NCBI GenBank assembly: GCA_001687465.1
Contig: LVLI01000518.1
Location: 1 to 33,367 of the forward strand
Reading direction: 5' to 3'
From: Halocafeteria seosinensis
Taxonomy: Eukaryota > Sar > Bigyra > Bicosoecida
Length of the DNA stretch: 33,367 nt
Shown piece after piece: positions 8,901 to 20,000 of this stretch. A program made the position numbers and the translations under genes. The notes under the pieces were generated by a model that searched no databases, was not told the DNA's origin, and saw nothing but the letters and a program-made list of their open reading frames with translations. Position 1 is the first letter of the stretch; every line of letters starts with the position of its first letter.

Positions 8901-11496
8901 GTACCTCTGCAGGAGACGGACGAAGGAGGTCAATCCAGCCGGAACAGTCGACCGGTTCGTCAGGTGACGGGAAGGGAAAAGAATCCGGAACAGATAGACA
9001 CAATGGTTCGTTCCAGGTAGCCAACAGTGCAGAAACAAATGATATGAGCAGCACTGATAGATACCAACGTCGACGCTACGAGGAAAGTGATCAGACGGCT
9101 AGTGGCATGGAGCTCCCCACGGTGTACAGGGACCGTGAGTCTGATACAGACGCCCGTACCTCTGCAGGAGACGGACGAAGGAGGTCAATCCAGCCGGAAC
9201 AGTCGATCGGTTCGTCAGGTGACGGGAAGGGAAAAGAATCTGGAATAGATAGAAACAATGGTTCGTTCCAGGTAGCCAACAGTGCAGAAACAAATGATAT
9301 GAGCAGCACTGATAGATACCAACGTCGACGCTACGAGGAAAGTGATCAGACGGCTAGTGGCATGGAGCTCCCCACGGTATATGCGGACCGTGGGTCTAAT
9401 AACGACGCACGTAGAGACGACCAGACGCACCGCAAGGAACAGTTGTATGAAGAAGAGGCTACAGGTCGTAATGAAGGTTCTGACGTTCACGAATCCTTGC
9501 GAAAGTCGAGAAAGCCAACGTCACGTAGTAAGCAGCCTAAGCAGTCCGATAGGCGCCGTACTTCGTATGGTGACCAAACAGGCAAAGGAGCAGTACCTGA
9601 AGAATTTGCCCACGATTATGCGCAGTACTCTCGCGCTTTGGATTCCGCGAGGAATGAAGACAACCAAGAAAAGTATCTTCCTAACGAGGCTTCTTCACCC
9701 GAGGGAGAAAGCGCAAGAGAACGAGTAGCGTCGGATTTCTTTGACTCGCACCGGGACTCCCGGGATGAAGTCCAATTTCACCGCTCTCAGAAAGGAGCTT
9801 CTCGTAATATGCACGTGCCTCAGAGGACCCGAGCTAATGAACAATGGGTTGAAGACGCCTCTGCAGTTGATATTCCCGAGTTGCAAGAAAGTTCACACCC
9901 GACAGTGTCGACGACCTCTAAAAGGGAGAGGAAGCAACCTAGTTCATTCTGGAAGCATAAGGGCAGAGGATCTCAATATAACACGAAGAAGGTTGCTCCG
10001 GTCGACCCTGGAGATTCCCCGCGAGAATTCAGCGAGAATGAGAGCGCAAGAAGTCGAGACACTCACGCATTTACCGCCAATCATAAGCGCTCTTCCTTAG
10101 CACATTTGGACTTAGAAAACTCCCAGTACGATCAAGAACAAGTATATGCAACGTCGGGAGACCATAGACCTCGGCGCCGAAGTACAAACGGCCGTGAGGA
10201 GTATAGCGCAGCTCCAAGCTTGGCATACTCATCCCTCGAAGAGACCAGCGGTTCCAATACAGGGGCTGGACACAACGTCGAGGCTAGTAGTCCCCAAGAT
10301 GACGGTTACCACGTATCGAGTCATGAGTCACCTCGGACTGCTCAGCATCAAGCTGCAGAATCTACCCTAACGAAGAGTAGTGCTCGTTCCCCGGCTGGTT
10401 CTAAACGTCAATACCAACCATCCCGGAAAGGATTTTTTGGTGACACGTACCCAGCAGGGCAGCGTTTTACAGAACAAAGTGCCGCTGCTTCTCCTAACGG
10501 CTCTGGTTCTGAAGAGGCAAATGACAAAGCACAAGCCATGGCTGTATCTTCCGCAAGAGGAAGTCGCACTCAGCTTCCGGACGATGGCACCTCGGCGTCC
10601 GGTTCCGCAACAACTTCCACTTTCCGGAGGCACCCTGTATCGCAATACTCTCACAATTTCACCCCTGTCTTATTCAACACTGCGGAAAACTGCATTGAGG
10701 GTGTTGCCCAGATGGGTATCATGGATCCGATACCGGAAGGGAAGCATTTGATGGTCCGAGTTCCAAGTGGGAAAGGGTTTGTTGAACTCATAGAGTCTCA
10801 AACATTGAGGCGATGTGTCTTGAAAGGATGGCTTAAGTATCGATCGCCTAATGGTATGACTGCATTTTTCAAAGGATGGACATCCCGCTTCTGTCGTTTG
10901 ATTCTAAATACCAGGATCGAGCGAGTTCCAGCGTACAATGGATTAGGCTTCAGTCTCGATGAGAAAGTTGACAGTGCATGGCTGCTCTTTTACGAAAAGC
11001 AAGGGTAAGTATCCACTGCTGCTGTAGCGAAGTTATCCGTGGTAGTTACACTGATGAATCATCACGTACAGAAACGCTGACAATCCTTGGGATGGCATAT
11101 CCTTGGCCAACAAACGAGCGCAATTCGTTGAAGACTCAAAGATTGCAAGCAAGAATCCGGGAGCTTTTGAGGTATGTCAGCGTATATATGCGTTGATGAC
11201 TGTATGTACATGCTAGGATACTGAGGTTTTCGTCGTACAGCTACTTCATGATGACCATTCGGAAAGAATACTCGCTCCAACAGTTGATCCGAACAGGAAA
11301 AAGCAAAAATCAGCTAAGGACTTAGAAAATCTGGCGAAGTATTGGAGAAGTAAGCAATTTTGCGTATTAAGAATAAATGAGATCAACGTGTCCACGCTTT
11401 GGCTTTGCTACAGGGTCGATCAACGCTGCTACAAAAACCATTGGAACTTTGTTCGTTTCGAGATTCAAGAGGAGTGATATAGCGCACTCGACCTAA
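5903..11496 (+). CDS. Giant disordered PH-domain protein 2 (tandem paralogue)
   Basis: Exons 5903-11004, 11072-11171, 11241-11349 and 11414-11496 join in frame to 1797 residues. The ATG at 5903 is the first in frame. Residues 1 to about 1600 have disordered composition (S, Q, E, G, D, R, K). They contain recurring aromatic motifs in the first 660 residues and a 255-base tandem repeat at 8801-9392. The last 200 residues match the upstream gene: QYSHNFTPVLFNT, then a PH domain from about 1638 (CVLKGWLKY, GWTSRFCRL, final helix LAKYWRRSINAAT). Introns fall at the same places and phases (2, 0, 1), and exon 2 is 100 nt in both, so the pair arose by tandem duplication. Because all motifs precede one terminal PH domain, a membrane- or cortex-tethered scaffold is a reasonable inference, unproven. 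An alternative acceptor at 11216 would add eight residues. Confidence 0.85.
6127..7885 (+). repeat. Alternating aromatic short-motif ladder within PH protein 2
   Basis: Two dispersed motif types recur in the coding frame. Type A is small-F-x-F: RGFSFRFSQT (about residue 77), GGFHFGFFSD (315), GAFRFARGHS (450), GSFRLKATHS (586) and a weak KGFRVPKSSP (633). Type B is a basic or acidic residue, then FLF, then R/K and H: KKQTLFNRHFD (383), QKEFLFRKHMG (527) and KKEFLFERHLP (649). Flanking sequence is not conserved, so these look like selected docking motifs rather than recent duplications. Confidence 0.6.
8801..9392 (+). repeat. 255-bp in-frame tandem repeat (two full copies plus a partial)
   Basis: Copies start at 8801, 9056 and 9311, exactly 255 bases (85 codons) apart. 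The second and third starts are nearly identical for tens of bases, beginning GATAGATACCAACGTCGACG. The first copy is slightly diverged, and an older degenerate unit precedes it (about 8590-8800, with SYGDQTGKG, ESIQPDHS and VANIAGTND). A stray SYGDQTGKG recurs at about 9565. Each unit encodes YEESDQT, MELPTVY, RRSIQPEQS and VANSAETND. The reading frame is preserved throughout, and high nucleotide identity points to recent expansion by unequal exchange. Confidence 0.9.
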
Positions 11497-13091
11497 GAAG
11501 CTAATATCTGGCGACTGTACGTTGTAGTGGGTAAAGCAACTTAAGTTTAACACGTTGAGAGTAACCCAGCGATAAGAAACTACCCTACTCTTTCTGGTGT
11601 GTGTAGTCTAGTGTTTCGTGCAGGGGACACTAAGCCCCATTCAATAACAAATATTGCGTGTGCACGTGCACCCGTTGTTAAGTGAACTGTAGAAAAATTG
11701 TATAGCACAACAGTGTAATACTACAGTGTACGCTACCCACGTTGCTGCTTTAGTAAGCTTTACTAAAATCCCCGACCATTTTTCCGTCTTGGTACCCGTA
11801 GGCTTCTGGATGACTAAGAACGTTAGGCGATGACATTATCACGAAACAAATCAGCAAACTGTTTTCCGCATTCAGCTTGCTTTTTCATCGAAAGACCTAG
11901 ATATGTACAGTTTGGAGACCGATACAGAGCATTATACAACGCCCTGACCGAATCATTTCTCCTGCAGCAGGCTCTCATTACAACAATTTTGATACCCCGC
12001 TTCCCTTGGTGTACACACTTTGCCCGCACCAAACGTGTTGAAGGCGCGTCCAGCCAGGTATCAGTTTCCCAACCATCATGACATAGCTGACCTCGTATAT
12101 CCTCTAACTCGCCTGAAGTGTCATTTGCCTGCAAAACATTCCTCTTAGAGTCGTCTTCTCCTACGATATCTGCCCCGTTTCACTTTGGCAATCTGCCGAT
12201 GAACTCAAAAACACGCAAAGAGAGAGGGAGAGTGATAGCCCGATATTTTCTCGGGGAAATAGCCCAGTTCCAAGACGATCCTATTCAGCACCTTAAGTAC
12301 AAGGATTGTTGCTTGGGGAGCCTTCCAGAGACAGTCCAGTACAATTTGTATGGAATGGTAAATGAGGCAAGGGTGCGGTAAGGATGCGGTCAATTCCCCG
12401 TCCAGTGGGCTATCTGTCACATTTGTGTGTGTGTGTGCGTAAGCGACACGCACAACCTTAGTGGGGGGTAGAGAGCAGGAAGGCAATGTGTGTACACTTG
12501 TGTACTTCAAACTCTTTACTAAGCCTCAGAAACCGCACACTGAAGTTGCATTGCAAATTCAGCCCATCTTGACCGTAGAGATCCGGTGAGTTGTGTTCAA
12601 GTTCGTAAATGTGGTTCGGAACTTCAGAATTTAAACTACCGGTACTGTAAACAATTGTTTAGTAAGCATACAGCTTATGATTCCCGTTATGCTTACGGCA
12701 GAAGAGAGCAAAGTGCTCGATGATTGTCCACGAGTATAACCTCAGATGGCTTACACTAGTTGCATTTGAACGTGGTTTATTGAAATTGTCGTTGAAAATT
12801 TTTGGGCGTTTTGACAAAAAGCGCAGCATCTAAACGTTTTACCGCCAAATACATCTAGTTAGTGCATGTGCGCCCCCCCTGCCCCTTCCCAATCACTACT
12901 GTATACAAGGTGTCTGCACTGTGCTGACTGCATACAAAAACTCGCCGTGTTGATGACTGTCAATGTTCAATATGTTGCTCCGAGGGTAGAAACAGTGCTG
13001 TATGTATGTTGCCTGGTTTGCCCAGACACGGCGTTTGAGCACAAGAATGGGCTCCCGTTAAGGGTACTTGTCACAGTATTGGAGCTGTATA
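11497..13091. other. Spacer between PH protein 2 and the Sfi1-repeat gene
   Basis: The first few hundred bases are presumably the 3' untranslated region of the PH gene. A (GT)n stretch lies at 12424-12438. There is doubtful coding potential on the minus strand at 11823-12510, annotated separately, and no convincing gene elsewhere. The last 250 bases precede the Sfi1-repeat start codon and contain no promoter motif I can recognise. Confidence 0.45.
11823..12510 (-). other. Uncertain minus-strand coding potential, not recognised
   Basis: Two minus-strand open stretches lie close together. The downstream one (12134-11823) encodes about 100 residues ending MKKQAECGKQFADLF plus a short tail and a stop, with protein-like composition (for example VRALYNALYRSPNC). 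The upstream one (12510-12205) contains a hydrophobic helix-like segment (SIQIVLDCLWKAPQ, then VLKVLNRIVLELGYF). An acceptor-like TGTTTTGCAG occurs between them near 12130. I recognise no family and no initiating exon, and a plus-strand ORF (12118-12381) overlaps the same bases. It could be a small gene, a decayed exon or chance. Confidence 0.25.
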
Positions 13092-16000
13092 ATGCAAGAT
13101 AACAGTCGTTCAGGACATTCATACCATTCCAATATACTGGAGAAAGCGTTTGCTCAAAGTGATCAGCTCGTGAATGATGTGTTGTCGTCGTTTAAGCATG
13201 GGAAAGAGCAGAATCAACCTGGGAATTCAAATGGAACGCGGTCCTCGGGAGCTCCATCCAGCTCCCATACACGGTATACAGGTGGTTCAGACACTCTAAG
13301 AAGTGAAAGAGGTCGTTCATCGTGGTCTCGTGCTTCTCCACAAAGAGATCGAGGTGTACATGCAGAGGACTACGAGGACGATCTGGAAACGGCAGCGGCG
13401 TTGCAGGAGCCTTTTGTGGAAGGATTCTCCCCACAGAGATATGATAGCAAGGAATGGCTGTGGAACACCTGGGGAAGCTCCAGCTTACCATCGACGAGCA
13501 CTGCGCCAGCGGCAGTGGCGAATCGTTCGACTAGCAAGGGTGATTATCAAGGGGATTACGGGTCAGCTATCAACTATAATTCCAAAGCAAGCGGCGATGG
13601 AAACGACTATAATGTTACAACAAGTGGTTATGGGACGAGTGAGACACAAAGCGTGGCGCAATATTATATGAAAAGTGACCATGGTGTTTATAGCGACCAA
13701 CGTACAAGAAAAGACCCTCAAATAGAATCGTATGCAAAACATGCGAAAGAGCTACTGCAGTCTTGGCTAACAGTAGAAAATGACGCTGCTGGCGTTAAGA
13801 AGCATCAATCAAGACCAATGTCCCGCCCAAGTTCGACGACAACGAGGACTGAGCTGTCAGGAAATGTAAAACAAGACTCTGGTAAGCGCGTTGCCGGTGG
13901 AGGAGGGAAATTTCGCGTCACTGTGTCACGGAATAGAGACGGAGAGAGACAAGACGGAAGAACGTCGTCCGCTGACACTGGACAACTTGTCATTGACACT
14001 GTCGGTTCCAGCACTGGCAATGACAAGTTGCAGCGTCCCCGTACCTCCTTTAGGGCTCGTCCGAACTCAAGTAACGAACAGTCAAAGAGTAAGGGTAGAT
14101 CGAACACACCGATTCGTCGCTCTAGAGAGCGAAAGACATTCAGGAACTCTGCAAAATTATCGAAAGTATATGGCTACAACACGCTTACCCCGTCAGACAG
14201 GAAGATGATGCAGAAGCTCATTGATAAGTACGATGAATCGGATTCAGATGAAGGGGAGCAGCATCAAGTGGTGAATAGGGCACCAAGAACGGAATACGGT
14301 AGCGGCCATTATGAGCAGTCTTTTGCTGCAGCTCCTGTGACGGTGGTTTCCAGTACAAATACCGATGTAGGCCAGTGGGTTACTGACGAGACTAATTCAT
14401 CCTGCTCAATGGATCATCCAGTAGGGAGCAACGGGCCTGAAGTACTTGAACGCGCAACAGAAGGGGGAAAACGAGAGACTACTGAGCGGGCGTCCGAAAC
14501 ACCGAGTAATCAGCGGAACTATCAAGAAGAGATTCAGAAGCTACGCGCTGAAGCCGCCGAAGCTCGTGAAAGAATTAACGCTTGGAAGAGTGGATCTGCT
14601 AAACCTTCACTCTTCCAAACTTGCTCCTCGAATAGTGCAGCAGATAGCCGGAGTACCTCCAAGGATACGACTGAGCGCTCGGCAACAGCAGAACACGGGG
14701 AATCTCTGTTACAAAAACTTCAACGCTTGAGAGGCCAGGATGATGAGCAAGACGGGGCAAACAACACTAGGGAGACATCGTTAAAATCGGCGAAGCGTAA
14801 CTCTTCCATCGGGCAGCACGCTGCCCACGAAAAGGCTGTACGTACCGCGGAGCTGCGCCAGAAGCACTTCAACCGCATATTGAGACGAATATTTCGTGCT
14901 TGGAAAACCCAAGCGGGGGAGACTCATCGACGGAAGCGTATGGAGGAGGCCTTGAACCGTATTGATAGGGCACGTAAGAGACATTTAAGGAACACGTTTG
15001 ATGTCTGGAAGCGACAGTTCTTGCGCACTCAGCGAATAAATGCCGTCGCGGAGGGGAAGTACAGGTTTCATGTTTATAATAAAGTTTGGACAGCATGGAG
15101 GAAGTACATTGCTTTGTTGAGGAGAAAGCGAGAAGAAGAACTCCAAGAAAAGAGGAAGAGGGAGCACCAGGAGCTAGCTAACCGCGCAGATAGGCACTAT
15201 AAATGTCTTTTATATTCAAAATGCATGCGACAGTGGCGCAGTGGAGCTGTACGAAGCAAAGAGGAGCGGAAAGAAGAGGCACGCCAAGGTGCCCGCAAGC
15301 AACAGATGGAGCGCTTTATGAGCGCGCTGAACAGAAAACGATCGGACCCGGGGCAAACGGAACAAATGACCGAATTTGTAGGTGTGGCGCCGAACGAAGC
15401 ACTCGGTACAGAGGTCCAAACAATGGAGCAACGTTTATACACTCACCCTGAAAATGACGTGATGAATTCTGAATATACCATCGAGAACTCTGAGGGAGAT
15501 AACACGCTTACTTCGATTACTTGTAGCGCGCCCGAGGATCGCCCCAGTGTCGCAGCTCCCAGTGATTTCTCGTCGACAGTCCCTTCGCACTCGCCCATAA
15601 CTACCCCTGTCAAGTCCCTTGTGGACACCAGTAACGACGTGTGTTCTTGGGAAGCCAAAGATGCTTCTGACGAGTACATCGAGGAAAACTCCATCAGCCC
15701 CGTCTCGTCCTTTACCAGACTTGAAGGTTCTTCTACTCAATTGAATGTCTCCTGTTCCCGTATAGGTCAGGACGAACATGGCGTTGCCGTAGTGTCTTCG
15801 ACGGTACATGCGTCCTCGGTGAACAGTGCGCGCCCGCCGCCCTCGTCGGTGCATCGAGGTGTGCCGAAGAATGTACCAGCACTGCATCTTAGCTCCCAAC
15901 CACCAATCTCTCACGGGCCACAATCCGCTAAGGCTGTCACAGCGCAAACCCCTAGTCAACCGCCTTCCGATAACAAGACGTCGAATTCTAATACTGTCAG

Positions 16001-17033
16001 TGAGACACTGGAAGTAAGATCCACAAACAACAATGTTGCATATTCCGCAAAGCATGGAATGGTAGCCAACACAGGTAGCGACACAGCAACGGCAACAGCA
16101 ACTGGAGAGGGTACCCCCATAGCCAATTCAGTGGCTCCTTCGAGGCCCACAAAGGTGCAAGGCAGCACCAGAGCCAATCCCGAAACAGCGGCGTCGAGTC
16201 AGCTGTCACGTCACGTCCAAGGTTCTGGGCGCGTTATCCGGGGCGATGGAAAAGTTATCTGTACTGCACAACCGGCGGAAAATGGACAGAAGCAAAACAA
16301 TTGGAAGAAGCGCTCTCGTTTCCTAAAGAAGAATGCGCACACGTATCCAAATCAGACCAAAGTTCATAAGGAAGTACAAGAAAAAGTCTCCCGAGCAGAC
16401 ATATTTCGCCGCCTGACGTTGTTAAAAAAGTACGGCCTTCCGCGATTGAGAGAGATGGTGCGCAGCCGGCATCTTCGGGAACAAAAAGCTGAGTCTCATT
16501 TCCGTGTGCAATTATTAGAGAAATTTTTTCGACGACTACACCAATGTACCAGAAACGGAAAATACCGTCGAAGGGTGAAACGTATCGAAACGAGGAAGCG
16601 TCGGCTGCGGAGGTTGGTCTCGAAATCCTTTAAGCGGTGGAGATCCATATATGACGAACGGTCACTTAAACATAAAATGGAAGAGCTGTCTACTAGTGTG
16701 ATTGGTACGATTACCGTCAATTCCGAAGGCGCTACCGTTACACGTAACGACACCCCTGCGAATTGTACTGTAGCCCCTAGCTGCAATGACGGTAGCAGCA
16801 TCGGTATCGGTGGGCTACAGAAGACCACTACCGAGGTTGCCACAGTGACAGACACTGTTAGAGAATTCAATCGTTGGGCAGATGAGTTTAGAAAGGGAAA
16901 GCTCCGCAGGCGTTGTCTGAGGGCATGGAAGTCATACTTTAGACAAAAGAAGAGAGCGTGTGAAAGTAAGAAGCGTCAGGAGCAACTGATGGAACAAGTA
17001 CAAGCATGGTTATCCGGTTCGACCCTCGATTGA
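13092..17033 (+). CDS. Sfi1-repeat (centrin-binding type) centrosomal/basal-body protein
   Basis: This is a single-exon gene of 1313 residues; 13092 is the first ATG in frame. Two blocks of Sfi1-like helical repeats are visible. Block one, about residues 580-750, has four units with cores IFRAWKTQA, TFDVWKRQF, VWTAWRKYI and CMRQWRSGA. Block two, about 1100-1313, contains LPRLREMVR, FFRRLHQCT, SFKRWRSIY and CLRAWKSYF. Each repeat is an aromatic-x2-W-R/K centre within a long basic helix, the arrangement that binds centrin in yeast Sfi1 and in animal relatives such as CCDC191. The N-terminal third is disordered, with short helices (ILEKAFAQSDQLVNDVL; YAKHAKELLQSWL) like those in centrosomal coiled-coil proteins. 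The blocks are separated by 350 Ser/Thr-rich residues. Function at a centriole, basal body or contractile fibre is inferred. Its stop is 30 bases from that of the convergent BCAS3 gene. Confidence 0.8.
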   Translation: MQDNSRSGHSYHSNILEKAFAQSDQLVNDVLSSFKHGKEQNQPGNSNGTRSSGAPSSSHTRYTGGSDTLRSERGRSSWSRASPQRDRGVHAEDYEDDLETAAALQEPFVEGFSPQRYDSKEWLWNTWGSSSLPSTSTAPAAVANRSTSKGDYQGDYGSAINYNSKASGDGNDYNVTTSGYGTSETQSVAQYYMKSDHGVYSDQRTRKDPQIESYAKHAKELLQSWLTVENDAAGVKKHQSRPMSRPSSTTTRTELSGNVKQDSGKRVAGGGGKFRVTVSRNRDGERQDGRTSSADTGQLVIDTVGSSTGNDKLQRPRTSFRARPNSSNEQSKSKGRSNTPIRRSRERKTFRNSAKLSKVYGYNTLTPSDRKMMQKLIDKYDESDSDEGEQHQVVNRAPRTEYGSGHYEQSFAAAPVTVVSSTNTDVGQWVTDETNSSCSMDHPVGSNGPEVLERATEGGKRETTERASETPSNQRNYQEEIQKLRAEAAEARERINAWKSGSAKPSLFQTCSSNSAADSRSTSKDTTERSATAEHGESLLQKLQRLRGQDDEQDGANNTRETSLKSAKRNSSIGQHAAHEKAVRTAELRQKHFNRILRRIFRAWKTQAGETHRRKRMEEALNRIDRARKRHLRNTFDVWKRQFLRTQRINAVAEGKYRFHVYNKVWTAWRKYIALLRRKREEELQEKRKREHQELANRADRHYKCLLYSKCMRQWRSGAVRSKEERKEEARQGARKQQMERFMSALNRKRSDPGQTEQMTEFVGVAPNEALGTEVQTMEQRLYTHPENDVMNSEYTIENSEGDNTLTSITCSAPEDRPSVAAPSDFSSTVPSHSPITTPVKSLVDTSNDVCSWEAKDASDEYIEENSISPVSSFTRLEGSSTQLNVSCSRIGQDEHGVAVVSSTVHASSVNSARPPPSSVHRGVPKNVPALHLSSQPPISHGPQSAKAVTAQTPSQPPSDNKTSNSNTVSETLEVRSTNNNVAYSAKHGMVANTGSDTATATATGEGTPIANSVAPSRPTKVQGSTRANPETAASSQLSRHVQGSGRVIRGDGKVICTAQPAENGQKQNNWKKRSRFLKKNAHTYPNQTKVHKEVQEKVSRADIFRRLTLLKKYGLPRLREMVRSRHLREQKAESHFRVQLLEKFFRRLHQCTRNGKYRRRVKRIETRKRRLRRLVSKSFKRWRSIYDERSLKHKMEELSTSVIGTITVNSEGATVTRNDTPANCTVAPSCNDGSSIGIGGLQKTTTEVATVTDTVREFNRWADEFRKGKLRRRCLRAWKSYFRQKKRACESKKRQEQLMEQVQAWLSGSTLD

Positions 17034-17063
17034 ACGTGTCTGTTGTGCAGTGCTACCGACTCC

Positions 17064-20000
17064 TCAGCGGTTCCTCGATTTCTTTTTTCCTTTGCCTTTC
17101 TTCTTCTTTGACTTTTTAGAACTTTGAGAGCCGCCATGACTAGAGAGCTGATCATCTCTGCCTTCTCTTGAGGTGAGCTCCGTTGCTTGTTCACCGACTC
17201 CAGTATCAGAAACAGAGGATACAAAGGCGCTGTTTGTAGTGGTACCCAACGCAACAGAAGAGTCGAAGCTGCTTCGCATTCCTTCACTGCTTGCACTGAA
17301 GAAATCAGGGTCACTCTTTTCAAAATCGTTGGGCACGGCGTTGCGAGACGGCACACGTTCACTACCCGCCGGTGAGGTAGCTGTGGATGGACTTCTGTTC
17401 GCTGGAGAGTCTCTGGATGGCATCGCGCTAGACGTTGAGGAAACTTCCAAATTATCCATTTCTCTGTTACTGGTCCCGCCCATACTGCATGCGGTCTCAT
17501 ATGAATCTTCCCAGTTGTTTTCTGTATCGGTCTGGAAATCGTTAGGCCCCATTTCTACGGGAGCGTCTTCGGAAATACTGTAGAGTGATCCTATTCCATC
17601 GCTTACAGGAGACAAATTTTCAGCGGCCTGGACAGGTGCAACGGCACTTGAAGTGGCCGAGGTTGTCACGTGTGCCGCATTGATGTCGACATCCTCACTG
17701 CTTTTGTTTGCGCATTTCAGGGTCGCTAAGAGAACAATTTCGTCGGTGTCTAATTGACCCGTTTCCCTAATGCATGAATCGTCGGCCACATCGAAAAGTA
17801 GGGCTTCAGAACTGGGAATGTTTCTAGGGGGAACAGCGACAGTTCGAGCTTCCACTTGCGTGGTAAATGTCGGAAGTTCAAAATACTGGTCAGTGTCCCC
17901 GATAACCCTCCTCAGATCAAGTTTTGCATTCGATGATGTAGACATGTTAACATTGCAATCACTATCGCGTAGGATGTTGAGTAATACCGCTACACCGTGT
18001 GGTAATGGTTGCGGGAACCCCTCGTACGTGTGTTGTTCGCTTGCTTCTTCCATGCTTGCACATTCATATTCCCCGTCGAAGAAATTAGTAAATCTCGAAG
18101 CTGATGACAATGCGTTACCCAAATATTGAGAGAAATATGAGTACCAGCCATCATTGGAACCAGCTCTGCTAAGGGTAGTACTCGTCTCGCTCAAACTGCG
18201 GCCTCTCTTGGGAGAGGCTCTTACCGACAGGGATTCAATATCCACGCTCTTACCTTCTGGCTGAGAATCATACAAAGACGATATATCTTTAGAGGTTTCT
18301 GAGTCCTTCACTGCTCCAAACCTGGATATCAATTCAGCTCCAGTTAAGGGCTTCGCTGGGTCAGTGTGGGACACTTCACTTGGGGGTCGCGACAGGTCGA
18401 GTATATCTGAGGGAGAATTGTCAAAATACGGGTGTAGTAAGGCTAACGCATTTTGTAGCGCCTTCTTGCTCAACTCCGTTGCCATGTCGATCGTATATAC
18501 ATGCAGAAGGCCACCCGGTCCTCCTACCAAGAGTTTGTACTTCCGCTTGGCAGCATCTATGGAATTATAACGCTCTTGTAAGCTTGCCATTCTGGTATCC
18601 GAAATTGCGGACGCCCACGACGGTAACTCAGATGGGGCCTCTAGGCCTTCAAACAGAAGATCTAAATCAAGATGTAGGCCAGTCTCCAGACCATCGTCAA
18701 TACCCTCGCCCTGCAACCACAGTGACCTCGGCCTCACGTCAGCCCCGCATTTGTTAAAGGTGGAATTTACCCTAAGAAAAGGTTCCATATCAGAAATGGG
18801 GTGAACTGAAGACGGGAACTCGGGGTTAGCATCGGATTTAATTTTACGCTCGTAAAGAGCATCACGCTTGGCCAACTCCTGATCCACTAGACATCGTTGT
18901 ATTCGTTCTCGTTGCCGTTTTCGTTTCTTTTCTTCCGCCTTCCACCCTTCCAGATCCAGTCGAATCCGCAAGTTCGAATTCCTATGGGATATGCGGGAGG
19001 AAGAAAGGGATTCGATCCGATTACATGAATGCTGAAACAACCACGAAACTCTTTCGTTTAAATTATCTTGAGCGCGTCGCGGGGCCCCATTTACTTTTTC
19101 AGCGGTAGCAAGCGCACTTTTTAATTGAGCTCGGGTAGGGAACCACATCGGAGCCGCAGGGGCACCGCCAGATGGTTCAATACGATAGCAGTGGCAAGTA
19201 CCATGAGACGATGCCGCAACTAGCATCCTGGAATCAGGAGAAAAGGCAATATCCAAGATTTTCACGGACGTCAAGCCTCGCTCGAGAATGTACAATAACG
19301 ACACGTCGTGGCGGGAGATTTTTACCGTCGAAGAAGAGCGGTCAACATTGCCTGATAGAGCGCTACTGACGCCGTACCCACCCGACCCAAACGACCGGCG
19401 ACGCGAGCCAAACGGATCACTTTGGCTCCTGTATTTTCCTCCACGTACTATTGTAACTTCGCTGCTCTTTACAGTTTGTTTGGGCCACGTTAATCGAAAG
19501 ATTTTTACTGCTTGGCCTCTTTCATTAGCTGTGGCCAGCAATGAGCCGTCACTGTTGAATTTTAGTTCTGCGACTCTTGTCGAGTGTGCACGAAACAAAC
19601 AAACTGTTGAATGGCTTAGCATATCCATTACGAGGACAAACCCGGGAGAGTCCACATTTTCCTCCGAATGGTGGTCATCCGTGTGATTCTTTGTGGTACT
19701 ACTACCGGATGCACGAGTCGAAAACGTATGCGGTTGTTCCTGCGTGGTATCCTTATGCTCTGACCCTGCTGATTTAGCTGCCGAAAGCTGCTCAGCATCC
19801 TGAAGGTATTGCGCAGCAGAAGGTGTTGGTCCAGTCTCAGAAGAGCTCTCGGCAGGCCTCCGACGTATAAACTGACCCACAGAAGTAGTAAAGTCGACAA
19901 CGGCGCCCGCAGCGAGCGATACCATATTACTTGCGATATTAGCAGCATCTTGCACCCCATTTTGCAGCGTAGGGGCTGCATCTTTGATATACTTTTTTCC

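Noticed and set aside
11172-11240. Alternative acceptor CATGCTAG at 11216 for the second intron of PH protein 2
   Set aside because: It gives a 45-nt intron, shorter than all others, and adds residues absent from the paralogue. The acceptor at 11240 aligns the two proteins.
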